Position numbers and translations under genes: made by a program. From Phoenix dactylifera (taxonomy: Eukaryota > Streptophyta > Magnoliopsida > Arecales > Arecaceae): DNA of 64,000 bases. Below, in pieces: positions 14,464 through 27,051 of this stretch; the stretch's first letter is position 1, and each line of letters begins with the position of its first letter. Below the pieces are notes generated by a model that did no database searches, was not told the origin of the DNA, and was given only the letters and a program-made list of their open reading frames with translations. The DNA is taken from the NCBI RefSeq assembly GCF_009389715.1, contig NC_052399.1:31585042-31649041 (forward strand), read 5' to 3'.

Positions 14464-17400
14464 ATGGCGTCACACGTTGTTGGGTATCCTCGGATGGGGC
14501 CCAAGAGACAGCTCAAGTTTGCTCTGGAATCTTTTTGGGATGGAAAGAGCAGTGCTGATGATTTGCAGAAAGTTGCTCAAGATCTCAGGTGCTCCATTTG
14601 GAAGCAGATGTCCGATGCTGGGGTCAAGTACATCCCGAGCAACACTTTTTCATACTACGATCAAGTGCTTGATACAACAGCAATGCTTGGTGCTGTTCCT
14701 CAAAGATATGGATGGAGTGGTGGAGAGATTGGGTTTGACACATACTTTTCTATGGCTAGAGGAAATGCTTCAGTACCTGCCATGGAAATGACCAAGTGGT
14801 TCGACACTAACTAGTAAGTCATCTGACCTATCTTAAGTCCCAGGTTGATCATTTTGTTTCACATAGCCTCAATTCTTCGTAACTTGTGCATTATTTTTTA
14901 TTGTTCTATGTTAATCCAGCCATTTTATTGTCCCTGAATTGTCCCCGGTATCGAAGTTCACCTATGCTTCTCACAAAGCGGTGTCTGAATACAAGGAGGC
15001 AAAGGCGGTATGCTTCTGGATAGGCTGTTATTTTAATCCTTCCCATAAATTTCTGTTCTTAATGGTTTAGATACTTGTTAAGGTTGAATGACATTCTGTC
15101 AACCATTCTTTTACTTGTTTCGTATTAAAAAATATTCTCTTGGTAATCTTTAGGTTTTGCATTGACTTGAACAACTCTAGTTGTTGTTGTTGGGTTTTGG
15201 GTGGGAGGACTTGTCCAAAGTAAGCTGATGAAAAAGGAAATCAACAATTTTTGTTGGGCTTAGTTCAGTCTGTTTCCATGCTTTTGTTGCAAACATGGTT
15301 TCTGAAGAAACGTTTTTTAATTTCATGAAATAGAGATATAGCTAGTACCTGTTTCTGACTTCGTATAATGAGTTACATCCAGTATACCATATATTTACAC
15401 TGCTAATGCTAATTATTGGTTGATGATAAATAAGTTTTTCAATTAGACCATTAATCTCTACTAACTTAAAATTATGAAACAATAACACAATTAACATGCC
15501 ATATATTATCAATATTTTCTTATCTAACTTTTTTACTGCTATTTTTTTAAATACTTCTGCTCTCCATATATATATATATGTTCAATTCAGCATATTAATC
15601 TGTACCAACTTTAAATTACGAATAATAACACAATAACATGCCATATATTATCAACATTTTTCTTATGTAACATTTTTTAATACTTCTTAATCTCCAGATG
15701 TAAATATTTTGGATTCAGCCATCTTGACACTGAGTGATGGTACTACAACATGCATGTAGTTGAAAACTGCCTGTGCCCCATGATTCCATGAACCACAGAA
15801 AACCCCTTGATGTGTTGGTCCTGCTTGTATGAGGCAAGGCCCACTGAAAAGTGGTTGTTGTGGTTTGTTCAGTGTATTTAAAGTTGACCCGGAACTAGGT
15901 ACAGCTCCATAATAAGAAGCGCAGGAAGCACAAAGAAGGATGGTGTAAGCTTGGTTAGCTAGAGCGGGAACAAAAGATGCGGAGGAGCCTTGTAAAAATG
16001 GCTGCTACATCATGAGTTTCGGGATGATGCTGACGCTACAAGTACAAGCAGCACTGGAAGCATTCAGCTTTTGGATCCACTCAGGATTAACTAAGGCTCG
16101 ATCTAGTCTGCCGACGATGCGTCTGGCCCCACCGGATTAGCTCGCTCCTGCTCAAAAATCACACAATAAGCCAAGGCAGTTCTAATCTAATCTAGAGAGT
16201 GGATCAACTCGCTCCGGCTGCAGCTTCTAATATGAATATCTAGTCTCCCCTCCGCTTGCTATTTGGCCTATGATTAATATGTTCGGTAGCCGTTATCAAA
16301 AGATTACGTAGCTTCATCTGTGTATGGGTTGATATGACCAATTCTTATTCGAAACTATGCCAAATGTCGTCATATTTCACACTAAGGGCTTCATGTTGTT
16401 GTAAGAAATTGAAACTCAAGACTGCAATCTCTGATTTTCCAGTGGCTGGCAAATCAGTATTTGATAAGAAAAGGAAAATTGCTTTTATAAATTGCAAGGT
16501 GTATTGAGTATTGACACTTATATAAAAATTGTATTACAGTCCTTTTTATGTTTATTTGTTGCAGCATAGTGGAGACTAGATATTCATATTCATTTTGGGA
16601 GCTCCACTTCCAAAAATGCATTAGATATGATTGAATATGTGGTTTCCTGTGACAATCTACTGCAATTAAAAAATATATGATGTTTTTAGGTGTCTATGTT
16701 TTGACCTATCAAATCCATTCTTAATAGCTGGACTTCTTCTCGTGACACCACACCTGCTTTGAAATCTCTCTATAATCTTGCCTGTGGACCTGCTTCCCAA
16801 GTGCCCGCTCATTGTAACTTTTTTTGATGTATCTGCTTTTTCGCACCCGCAACCGAATCTGCTCCCGCACCTGCTCAAGATTCAGGTAACTTAGGCCCAG
16901 TCAACTCACTTTTTATCAAATTGCCTAAAAATGGCTTGATTTAATGCTTTTGTATGGTGGCATTTACTCTTTTTCCTGGGAATGTTCCTATCAGAAAATG
17001 AAGAAGTTTTATGTGCTTGACATGTTAAATATCCTATATTTATTGTTTTTTCTCTCTGATGCAGCTAGGAATTGATACAATTCCAGTGATTATAGGACCT
17101 GTGACATATTTGTTGCTCTCAAAGCCAGCCAAAGGGGTTGAAAAAGCCTTTTCCACTCTCTCACTTCTGGGAAATGTCCTACCTGTCTATAAGTATTGAT
17201 CAAAACATGCATCTGGCAGTGTCAGTCTTTTATTGCTCTTTACTGCTTCGTCCAGCAGTCTATACTGATGATACAATCATTGCCCAGGGAAGTTATTGCT
17301 GAATTGAAAGCAGCAGGTGCTTCATGGATCCAGTTTGATGAGCCGACACTTGTAATGGATCTTGATGCTCACCAATTGGAAGCATTTACTAAGGCCTACT

Positions 17401-20067
17401 CAGAACTAGAATCATCATTCTCTGGTTTGAATGTGCTTATTGAAACCTACTTTGCTGATGTTCCTGCTGAGGCATACAAGTTAGTTTGTTCTCATAATTT
17501 TGTTGAATGAACATTTTTTTTTAATTTTTTTGAACTTTTAACCAATACCATTAACTATTGTAGGACTATCACTTCCTTGAACGGCATCTCTGGTTTTGGT
17601 TTTGATCTTGTCCGTGGAACCAAGACACTAGACTTGATAAAAAGTTCAGGTTTCCCCACAGGAAAATATCTTTTTGCTGGAGTTGTGGATGGGAGGAACA
17701 TTTGGGCTAATGATCTAGCTGCCTCCCTCAATACTCTTAATGATCTGGAGGCTATTGTAGGCAAAGGTAGCTGTCCCTTTGTTTAATTATATATATTTTT
17801 TAATATCATGCATTACATATGAAGCTGATGATCTTTTTGTTGTTTTTTTCTGCAGACAAACTTGTGGTGTCTACTTCTTGCTCTCTCATGCATACTGCTG
17901 TTGATCTGGTAAATGAGACTAAGTTGGATGCTGAAATCAAGTCATGGCTGGCTTTTGCTGCACAGAAAGTGGTTGAAGTGAATGCACTGGCTAAAGCATC
18001 GGCTGGTCACAAGGACGAGGTATTGTCTCCCATCACTTTCCTTTCAATGTGAGAAATGATCGATATATCTGGAGCTGAACTTCTACAGCCTGTTTCATTT
18101 TCATAACTCTAGAATCTTTCTTTCCATGTATGGGCTGTTTTATTTACTCTTATAACATTTTAAACATTTGTTTGAATTTCTAGGCTTTCTTCTCAGCAAA
18201 TGCTGCTGCTCAGGCTTCCAGAAAATCATCACCTAGGGTGACCAACCAGGAAGTTCAAAAAGCTGTAAGTTCCTGATCATCTGCATCTCACTTCTACTGT
18301 TGGAGAAGAGGTGTTTCTTACCATTTTGGTCATGGCACTGGATCCTCAGGCTGCTGCTCTGAAGGGATCCGACCACCGCCGAGCTACAGATGTTAGTGCT
18401 AGATTGGATGCTCAACAACAGAAGCTTAACCTTCCAATCCTTCCTACCACCACTATTGGTTCATTCCCTCAGACAATGGATCTCCGAAGAGTGCGCCGTG
18501 AATACAAGGCAAACAAGTGGGTTCTCTCTAACTTTGTCTTTTGGAGAGAGAACCCTCTCTCTCTCTAACTATTTGTTGTCATTTCTAAATAAGAATTTAC
18601 ATTTAAATAACTTTTACCGTAATTGATCATTATAATTTGTTACAGGATCTCTGAAGAGGAGTATGTGAATGCCATCAAAGAGGAAATAAACAAGGTTGTC
18701 AAACTGCAAGAGGAGCTTGACATTGATGTCCTTGTCCATGGAGAGCCTGAGGTGAGCTTGAATTGCTTATATTCTGATAGTATATGTAGACAAAGCTTTT
18801 GTTGTTTCTCATTGTTATATCACATATAATCACCAATAGACACACATGCAGCTAGGAGAACTGCTATAATTGATTTTCTGAACGATAAGCATGCATCTTA
18901 AATTCTTAACTTTGTTGTTACTCTGCAGAGGAATGATATGGTTGAGTACTTTGGGGAGCAGTTATCTGGCTTTGCATTCACGGTTAATGGTTGGGTGCAG
19001 TCTTATGGTTCACGATGTGTTAAGCCACCCATCATCTATGGTGATGTGAGCCGTCCCAGGCCCATGACTGTGTTCTGGTCTTCAATGGCCCAGAGCATGA
19101 CTTCACGCCCAATGAAAGGAATGCTCACTGGTCCAGTCACAATCCTCAACTGGTCCTTCGTGAGAAATGACCAACCAAGGTAAGTACAATTACCTTCATA
19201 CCTATCACAAGCCCTTAATGGTTTGTCAAGGCCTTTGTTTATATGCCGCTCGATCCACCCCTCATGTGACTATAACTCACATAACTCGTGCTATCTACTA
19301 GATCTGAGACTTGCTATCAGATTGCTCTTGCTATCAAGAAGGAAGTTGAAGATTTGGAAGCTGCAGGCATCAAGGTTTGTTCTTCTTTCCTATACGAAGA
19401 AGTATATCTATAATATGAAACTTCTCTCCTCAACTTCTTTCCATTGTTTGAATGAGTTCAGGTCATCCAAATTGATGAAGCGGCTCTGAGGGAGGGGTTG
19501 CCTCTCCGCAAGTCTGAACAGGCCTTCTATCTTGATTGGGCTGTTCACTCATTTAGGATCACCAACTGTGGTGTCAAGGATCCAACTCAGGTTCTTCCTC
19601 CATTAGTTCTGATTTCCATAAAGATCAAATACATCGCCAAAGCACCATCAAACTATTTTATGGCTGTTGAATCACTAATATTTTTGTTCTTTATATAGAT
19701 TCACACCCACATGTGCTACTCCAACTTCAACGATATCATCCACTCAATCATTGACATGGATGCTGATGTGATCACCATTGAGAACTCGCGATCCGATGAG
19801 AAGCTCCTCTCGGTGTTCCGTGAGGGTGTTAAATATGGCGCAGGTATCGGCCCAGGGGTGTATGACATCCACTCACCAAGGATCCCGTCCGCAGAGGAGA
19901 TTGCAGACCGGATCAACAAGATGCTGGCAGTGCTTGAGAGCAAGATCTTATGGGTTAACCCTGACTGTGGGCTCAAGACCCGCAAGTACACTGAGGTCAA
20001 GCCTGCCCTTACCAACATGGTTTCTGCTGCCAAGCTCCTCAGGGAGCAGCTGGCTAGTGCCAAGTAG
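14464..20067 (+). CDS. 5-methyltetrahydropteroyltriglutamate-homocysteine methyltransferase (cobalamin-independent methionine synthase)
   Basis: Transfers the methyl group of 5-methyl-THF triglutamate to homocysteine, making methionine for protein synthesis and the S-adenosylmethionine cycle. Thirteen coding exons join in frame: 14464-14813, 14920-15007, 17065-17192, 17288-17479, 17564-17766, 17856-18019, 18184-18264, 18350-18516, 18646-18751, 18929-19179, 19302-19374, 19462-19590 and 19699-20067. They total 2,301 nt, or 766 aa, the usual length of plant MetE. All borders are GT/AG. The start is the first ATG after the leader intron and begins [12 protein letters not shown]. No transit peptide is evident, so a cytosolic isoform is likely. 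The zinc ligands expected for the family are present: His648 and Cys650 (THMCYSNF), Glu672 (TIENSRSDE) and Cys734 ([11 protein letters not shown]). The N-terminal folate-barrel half is also complete ([11 protein letters not shown]). No damage was seen. Confidence 0.97.
15445..15712. repeat. Tandem duplication inside methionine synthase intron 2
   Basis: Two adjacent AT-rich copies of about 130-140 bp share the string ACATGCCATATATTATCAA (first copy about 15,445-15,570, second about 15,590-15,712), separated by an (AT)n run. They explain part of the unusual 2.06-kb length of this intron (15,008-17,064). Confidence 0.65.
15885..16240. other. Unclassified GC-richer island inside methionine synthase intron 2
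   Basis: The composition shifts abruptly from the AT-rich intron to mixed sequence (GGAACTAGGTACAGCTCC, GGATGGTGTAAGCTTGG and similar). It then returns to AT-rich sequence. No ORF or terminal repeats are recognised. It is most likely an old insertion, but its identity is unknown. Confidence 0.3.
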
Positions 20068-20620
20068 AGCGTTGTCCAGCGATTAACCTTGAGAGGAATG
20101 ATCAGGTTGTGCCAACTTCCTAATAACTATGGTTATGTTCATTTTGGTAATGTGGCAAATTGGATTTCTTTCATGAGTGATATGATGTTATCTGTTTAGT
20201 ATTTCTTTCGGAGGCCGCTGTATGCCTATATCATGTACTACTTTATTCTCCGGGAAACTGAAAGGAAGAAAAATCTAAAGCTATTTCCAAGAAAAATATG
20301 GGTTCACCTTCTGGTGAAAGTTAATGTTATTCTAGATATAAATTATCTTCAGTTCAGCTCTGGTGCTGCCAATTAAATGTATGGGATTGGGAACTCCGTA
20401 TCTTTACAAACTAAAGCCAACCATAACTCATGCCTCTGCAGCTCTCCTTATCCTTCATCCAACATGGTTGCAGTTGAAGTTCTGCAATGTTTGTTACTTA
20501 AATGCGAAACAGATTCTCTCTCAGTGCAAAAATGGCACAAGCAGTACCTCTGAGTTCATTGGTGGCAAATTTTTTCCCAGGGACTATCTAGTTGTTCCCT
20601 GTGCCCAATGACACAAGTTG
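20068..20620 (+). other. Methionine synthase 3'UTR and downstream flank
   Basis: T-rich, non-coding sequence follows the TAG at 20,065-20,067. A plausible 3'UTR extends 200-300 bp, but no single poly(A) signal stands out. Beyond about 20,360 the sequence is anonymous spacer. Confidence 0.5.
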
Positions 20621-20621
20621 C

Positions 20622-20797
20622 CTCTAAAAAGTTATTTTTCTATCGACAAATTTTGTAATTTAAACATGCTGATATCTTATGAGATATTTCAAAATACCAT
20701 CAGCCGTATTGCCCCTAAAAAGTTATTTTCTATTGATAATTTTGGTAATTTGGAGATGCTGATATATCATGAGATTTTTTCCAAATGTCATGAGTTG
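20622..20797. repeat. Local tandem duplication of about 87 bp
   Basis: Two consecutive diverged copies share CCTCTAAAAAGTTATT / CCCCTAAAAAGTTATT, a TTTTGTAATTT / TTTGGTAATTT core and ATGCTGATAT followed by CATGAGAT or TATGAGAT. It is non-coding. Confidence 0.7.
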
Positions 20798-20799
20798 CA

Positions 20800-22095
20800 T
20801 AAAGGTTAACCTTTTCATATACTCCTTCCACCTTCCATCTGAATCCCATCATCGTTCTTCCTCTTATTTTTTATCTTTACCAAAACATCACGCCTCAAAG
20901 GTAGATCCACCCTCTCCCAGCTCTTGTTCTTGTGTTAAGATTATCATGTTTCCTGATCCATAAATTGAAGCTTAATCTTCCGAGAGACTTGTTGACTTTG
21001 GTCATTTTCATGCTGTCTTTGCTGATTTTTGTTATTGTGATATGCTGAAATCTTTCAGTTTGTTGAGATTTTTTATTGTGATATTCTATCTTAAATTGCA
21101 CCAAGTCTTCCCTCTTTTTTTTCTCATCCTATTATTGAATTCTCCGCATACCTGAGCATGTTTGCAGCCATTTCCTTTTAGTTGCCTACTTTATAAATCA
21201 GCTACGATACCGTTACACCCATCGATGTTTGTCAAGAAATTCTTTTGTAGATATATTCATCTGTCAGGAGTAAAGATCAAGGTCAGATGCTACAACCACC
21301 TGAGGGCTCACTCACCTATCTTGAGTAGGAGATACTTCACCGCTGCATTTTTCAAATGGAGATTCTATCTTATATACCATATATCATTGTTGCATCAAGG
21401 ACGATGACAGCCCTGGAGGCAATTCCATTATATCATCATAATTGGAATGCGAAGAGGAATGCCCTAAAACATGTTGCGCTAAGACGCCAAGATAGGAGAG
21501 CAGCTTTATGAAGGGCTGGTATCTTCTGCAACCCAAATAACAGTACTGTAAATCTTTGAGCCTCTAGTCTCTGTTTACCAATCATTGTTAGTATCTGAAC
21601 TTTCAGTTTCCTACCGGTATCACAATGGTGATCATAAACCGGAGCGGTGAGTCATACCTTGGGAGTTCTACCTGAGAAATGTTTGAGAACAAGTACAATC
21701 AGGACCTCCTTTTTGGTTTTTGGTTAATTTTCTGTCATCTGAATGATTCTAGCCTTCCATTTTTCTTCAGAAGTTCCAAACTTTAACATTAAAAGTTAAT
21801 TCAATTCTGTATAGCAAATATTCTTTAGCTATAGCTGAATTCATTCAACAATTAAAACTCCTTTTTCACCTTTCTGTGGGTCATAACATGGAATGCTGAT
21901 GTCTAATATTTCAGAAATTTCCTTCTTACAGTTAAACTACTGCACTGGAACACTTCAGCGGCATTCCCGCAAGTCAACTTACAGCTTCTCAGGAAAATCA
22001 AAACGGAAACAACATAACATAGCCTGATCATTGCACAACCAAAGGGAGGCGGGAAAGGAAGAGAAGAAATAACAGTCAAACCTTCTTTAAAATAA
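20800..22095. other. Spacer with no recognised gene
   Basis: AT-rich sequence with only short open frames. Part of 21,900-22,095 could be the 3'UTR of the minus-strand exon that ends at 22,096. Nothing else is recognisable. Confidence 0.5.
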
Positions 22096-22453
22096 TTACA
22101 TGAGGACCCCAGCCACATTATCAAGTGCTTTTTTCACAATGCTGAATTTGCCAGCAATGGATTTTTCTGAGCTTGGAGCAACATACTGCTCGATGAAGAT
22201 GGAGTTAAACTGCTCCATGAACCTCGCAAGATTTGTTGCAGAGATGCTGTCCAGCTTCTCACTCTCCCTTGCTATTTTGAAGACTGTAGATCTGGCAAAC
22301 CCTGCACAGCTGACACCTAGAAGGATCTTGCATTTCCGAATGCTCTTGGAGGCTGTTTTTGGGAACACTGATGCCCTTTTGTGGAACATCTTCACTCGAA
22401 TAGCTGCGCTTCCTGAGCTTGAAATGCTCAGGAACTTTAGTTTATGTAAGTGT
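22096..22453 (-). CDS. Unrecognised protein, possible last exon
   Basis: The minus strand is open from a good acceptor (CTGTAG just above 22,453) to a stop at 22,096, giving about 118 residues. The peptide has a natural composition. It contains KMFHKRASVF, a Ser/Cys stretch (LLGVSCAGFARS), an acidic/basic helix (IARESEKLDS) and ends in KKALDNVAGVLM. There is no signal peptide or membrane helix. I do not recognise the family. Upstream exons, if any, would lie above 22,453, but none could be supported before the array gene at 23,768. It may be a terminal exon or a leftover gene fragment. Confidence 0.35.
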
Positions 22454-23767
22454 CTACAGACAGATGTTTTATTATGATTAGGTAGTGAAAATAATTTTTG
22501 AGAATCTAAGAAAAGCTCCGCTTGATCATTAATCCCACGAACACTTTGTGCATCAACAAAATCTTTCTATACAGTGATCATCTTGTTGAGTTTTAACATT
22601 TCTAGAATTTAATCCCAATTTATAAACTCTCTTATCTCAGGCTGCGAGCTATGGTTGAGGGGGAGTTGGCGGCGACGAAGGCTGCGTTTGTGGTTGATTG
22701 GAGGAAAAATAATAGATGAAGAGGAGGAGAACGGTGCTGTTGCAGCTGCGATGGGAGAGGAAATCGATGAGAAGGGCAACTGCAGGCAACGATCGGAGAA
22801 GGAGAGGAAGAGGATTAGCCTAAACTTAGATCGAAGAAGAAGAGGAAGAGGAAGAGGATTAGCCTAGACTTAGGGTCTGATTGTCTAATGTTCAACAGCA
22901 CTTGATGGGTCCATGTTGAGTTCAAGTAGGATGTAAATTTTTTGGAGCCTGATCAAGATTTTATTTCAAGTAAATTTTAAAGATTCAATTGCATGGGATC
23001 ATATCCAACACCAAATCAAACAAGCTCCAAGTCATTTGGGTTGAAAAAAAAAGATCTACCCAATTCACTCTGGCCGTCATGTGTGAATGCATGTGTAGAC
23101 ACAGGTTAAAATACATTTCATGAATACATATGCTTAGCTAACTTTTCTTCGCTCGATATGTATATACCATCCGTACATACATATGTACATACATGCATCC
23201 ACAGTATTTTAGCATCCTAAATGGAAGTATGGGAAATCCTAGCGAAGTTTAGTCTCATGAAGAGAGGGAACCAAATTATCGCTAAACAAGGGTTGGATTA
23301 AATTGATTGATGGCCCTAAGTCTATGATTTCTTAAGAGTGTTAAAAAGATATTTCTATTATCTTTATTTTGTGAAGGAAAGGTTTAAGCAGATGGTTGTC
23401 ACAACTTTGTTTCTTGACAGACAAAAAAATCCCATCCTTCAATGAGAATTTATTGTGAAATAAAATTTAAGTACTCATAGTTGCAAAACACATATATGGA
23501 CACCAATATAATTACCAATAAGAAGTAAATCTCAGTAGATTTTTGACACCACATTTTGTTTTGCTTTCCATTATATAAATTATAATCATGTCATCGAACT
23601 TAGTGCTAATGCTGGTGCTTGCTCTTAATCTACTGAGATTGTTTCCTAGATATACATTGGAACACAATATCATTGAAATATTGGTTTATTGACAATGGTC
23701 TTAACATTTAGTTCTAGCAGCATCCTTTTGCATCTATGACACATACTACATTTGTTATGTGTCTCTT
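22454..23767. other. Spacer with a purine-rich low-complexity patch
   Basis: From 22,650 to 22,870 the + strand is GA-rich, with a small internal duplication of GGAAGAGGATTAGCCTA at 22,807 and 22,850. Further on there are short TACATACATATG runs at about 23,165-23,200. No gene is supported. Confidence 0.5.
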
Positions 23768-24641
23768 TTATGACCACCTCAATTTATATCCTGCATATGT
23801 CCCAAGTCCTGCTACAAGAATGATGGCCACAAGAATATTACGTATCCAATATTGCCTCTCATTGGCATCTTGTTCTTTGTATGCATGCCCATAACTTTGC
23901 TGCGACAAGTGGTCTTTGGCCATTGGCTTTGGCACTACCACGCTGAGAATTCCTTCTTCGATCATGGCTTCGATCATCCTCACATTGCAGTCCTTTGGGA
24001 GTTGGAAGCTCTTCAGGAAGCGGCACCATCGATTGCCTTCCAACGGGCGCTCACCACTGATCCTCAGGTTCCTTAATGTGTGAACTTGGACCTTTAATTT
24101 CTCCTTCTTGAATCCTTTGTCCCAAGTAAAGAAGCAGTCATGCATGTTAAGCAGTTATATACCATGGATTAAAAGGTCTGTTTTGTGATTAAAAAGATCT
24201 TCGCGTAAAAGTATAATCCGGGTCATTTTTATGATAATGACTTTTGATAAATAGAAAATCATCATTTAATATTTTCTCTATTAATAGAATAAAATGCTAG
24301 ATTAATTTATTTTAATATGCTTATGAATAACCCAAAATTAGTTTTTGCTTCATAGGAAAAGCACCATAATGAGCTAATTTATTTGAAGGTAGAATTTTCA
24401 GAGTCAAATTAGACCTATGCATTTTGCAACCAAATTAGACCTCATTTCTATGCGACAGGCTCAACAATGCTACAGTTATAATTGAAGAAAGGGTGAGCCA
24501 TGGTGACAAAGCTTTCATGCAAATGAATAGAGAAATCATGCCTGAGACATCGACGAGGAGGGTGTCGAACAACTCCCATTGAAGCCACTGATAATGGGGA
24601 TCGACCTCTGTGTAAATACGAGAATCCGATGTAGCCTCCAT
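23768..24641 (-). CDS. RTM2-like small-heat-shock-domain membrane protein, array gene 1
   Basis: Exon 1 is 24,641-24,542 and exon 2 is 24,114-23,768, joining in phase 1 to give 148 aa. Residues about 9-105 form an alpha-crystallin (Hsp20-like) fold: strand signature GFKKEKLKVQV, then ISGERPLEGNRWCRF. The C terminus has a membrane helix (about 20 hydrophobic residues, ILVAIILVAGLG) followed by a short basic tail. This is the layout of RESTRICTED TEV MOVEMENT 2-like proteins, which are membrane-anchored, phloem-linked relatives of Hsp20. The 427-bp intron starts GCATGA, a GC donor, and ends AAAG. This is the most diverged member of the array: its N-terminal part (HYQWLQWELFDTLLVD) departs from the VYEDFVP consensus of the others. 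It could be under weaker constraint. Confidence 0.7.
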
Positions 24642-24718
24642 GACTTCCGATCTTGGTTGCTTGGAGAGGAATGATGAGGAGCACTTGAACAAATGGAAGG
24701 GAGGACATGCATGAGTTC

Positions 24719-24725
24719 TTATATA
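24719..24725 (-). promoter_or_regulatory. TATA box of array gene 1
   Basis: On the minus strand TATATAAG lies about 80 bp above the ATG at 24,641. That matches the spacing of the TATA motif in the other array genes. Confidence 0.5.
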
Positions 24726-24729
24726 CAGA

Positions 24730-26284
24730 ATATGACTCACTAGGACACTTAAACTGGCTTTTGCTTTAGGGATAATTATTCCTTGTCCCTTTCTTTGAGG
24801 GATGGCTTGCTGCAATCTTCTATGGGAGGAACTACCTTGGCTTCTTTGCACTCTTCTGGAGATCGTCTATTTGAATTCTTTTTGGAGCATGCTGTCACTG
24901 CTGAGGGACTCCTATATCTCCATGCAATATTCTAATTAATTAAGTGAGATATATCAAACCTTACAGAAAATTCAACTGATTAATTATCAAGTTTCTGCAT
25001 AATAAAAGTTAGGAGGCCATCATTGTTGTTATCCTTTTCATTATCTTAAGAAATTGGATTGGACTTTGGTCCAATCTATCTCTCAAAATTTAGGGCACCA
25101 ATCTGCACTGGAGCAAGGGCTAGGGAAACAGGCCTTCGTATTGGCTTGACACGCCCATAGCCACCTGATTTCATAGAGTAATTACACTGCACTGGATGCC
25201 AAAAAAGTAGGCCTAGATTTTTAGGTGATATTTGTTCAAATTATTAACATTAGACCTTGATACGTGCATTGCACATGATGGAAGAACATTTTTTTTTAAT
25301 AAAAAAAATGCTTTAAATGTATTAACAGTGCAAGAAAAAGGCTATTTTGACACAATAGAGTCCATTTAGACTCTTAAAAAAGGGAGATACTTTCCAGGGA
25401 CTTGTGAAGAGAGACTCCACAGCGACCACTTTCATCATCTCTTAAATCATGGTTTTCTATGCATGATACAAGCCACATTAATGCGAGATTATTTGTGGTT
25501 CACACCACATGTATAGATATTGCAAAATGAGCCGCCAACGTTTCGTGATTAAAGACAGTCCAGTCGGTAATTTTTTCTACTAACTATATAATTAAGACTG
25601 GGAATGAATATCCCAATCTACTTGGGCTTCCATGCTTATTGTCTCTCCGCTATCTCCACTCATGGCACTTATATTGAGAGAAGGTTGGAGCCAGGGCTTT
25701 CCCTAGATAAACATACAAATTAGATTACGGAGGGACGAAAATGTTGGATTAAGACAAAAAAGAGAGAATATATTGATGAGGCATACAATATATGTTTGTG
25801 CATGCATCCATGTGCCCATGTCTATAATATGGTCAAGATAGCAATGACTTAATATTTACAATGAAACAATTAGGGCCTAGCTTTGTATTCTCAATATTGC
25901 AATCCCACCATGCATTGCATTTGGTCATCATTTAGAAAAACTACTTTAGATTGGAGAAAATTTAATTGATATATAGAATTTAGATAGTCATATATTAATC
26001 CATTATATGTCATTGCATTATATGTTTTTATCTTATAATAATTAAAATTCAAATACAAATTTTCTTCTTAAAAAGTCAACTGCATACGTATTACAACATA
26101 TAGCTGTGTCCTTTATTTCTTAAAATCTAAAAAATCTAAAAGTAGTATAAGGGTATTAATGATTATGTAAAAGCTTTCCCATTCTCAAAATGAACTTGTC
26201 CCATAATATCCCTATAAAGCTTTCTATTGTTAAAAATTGCCCTCTCCTAAAATTCAACCATAATGTTCTGAGTTGGCAAATTTT
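24730..26284. other. AT-rich spacer
   Basis: Anonymous AT-rich DNA with an A-rich patch at about 25,291-25,310. I see no coding or structured feature. Confidence 0.5.
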
Positions 26285-26450
26285 ATGGCTTTTTTCTGAT
26301 GGGAAAATGGAGGAAGGGAAGTACCTCCCCTAGATTTTATTACTAGAATCAAAATTACAAAAGTTTCAGAGTTACAGATTTTTGAACTTTGAAAGAGTTT
26401 CAAACTTTCGCGGATTCAATAAAACATTCAGAAACAAGAAGATAAGAACA
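26285..26450 (-). mobile_element. LINE 3' end remnant (minus orientation)
   Basis: On the minus strand the sequence reads as a typical plant L1-type 3' end: a TAATAAAATCTAGG stretch, GGTACTTCCC, TTTTCCCATCAG and then an A-rich tail near 26,285. No reverse transcriptase is left. The assignment rests on general resemblance. Confidence 0.35.
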
Positions 26451-26724
26451 GGATAATTACAGCTAAGTCCCTTGTTTTGGCACAAGGTAATTGAGAAGCT
26501 TGGCAACAGCTTGATAGCTCTCTTTAAATTTTTCATTACAGATGACTTTCCATTTGATAGAATGAGTGGAGGGCTTTGTGAAGGATGAAATTGATGGAAG
26601 ATTTCTTCTGCAGAAACATGCGAGAGTTACCTTCTGATATTTGATCCCATCCTTTTCTCAATTACCTTTTGATCTTTTTTTTTTGGTCTGATCTCCATGC
26701 TATCCAATGATGTCTGATGTCTTT

Positions 26725-27051
26725 CAGACATCCATTAATCTTTAGTTGCAATTATATGAATGAAAATTAAGACAACTTAACTGAGATAATGATATGTAAT
26801 CATCAAACCAAATTCGATATTTTAATAAATTGATATTTTAATAAACTAAAACAGCAGAACAAGGATTTTTTACGTGGTTATATAGTCCATCAAATCCCTC
26901 TCATCCTTCTTCCCTGGCCCTATCATAATCTTCCTTGGATGCTGCTACTCTCTAGCAACTGAACCTAGCTTTGTACATACTATTTTATTAAGTAATGAAG
27001 GGTGGTTCGACCTCCCATTCCATCAAAAAAAAAATAAAAAGTGATGTCTTT
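26725..27051 (+). mobile_element. 5'-truncated LINE 3' end with poly(A) and target duplication
   Basis: TTTGTACATACTATTTTATT, then GGTTCGACCTCCCATTCC, then ATC and an A-rich tail at 27,024-27,040 form a plant L1-like 3'UTR. TGATGTCTTT occurs at 26,715-26,724 and again at 27,042-27,051, immediately after the tail, as expected for a target-site duplication. Confidence 0.5.

Noticed and set aside
24435-24851. 138-codon minus-strand ORF upstream of array gene 1
   Set aside because: It covers the promoter, leader and first exon in reading frames that do not continue the ACD. The two-exon model explains the conserved part better.
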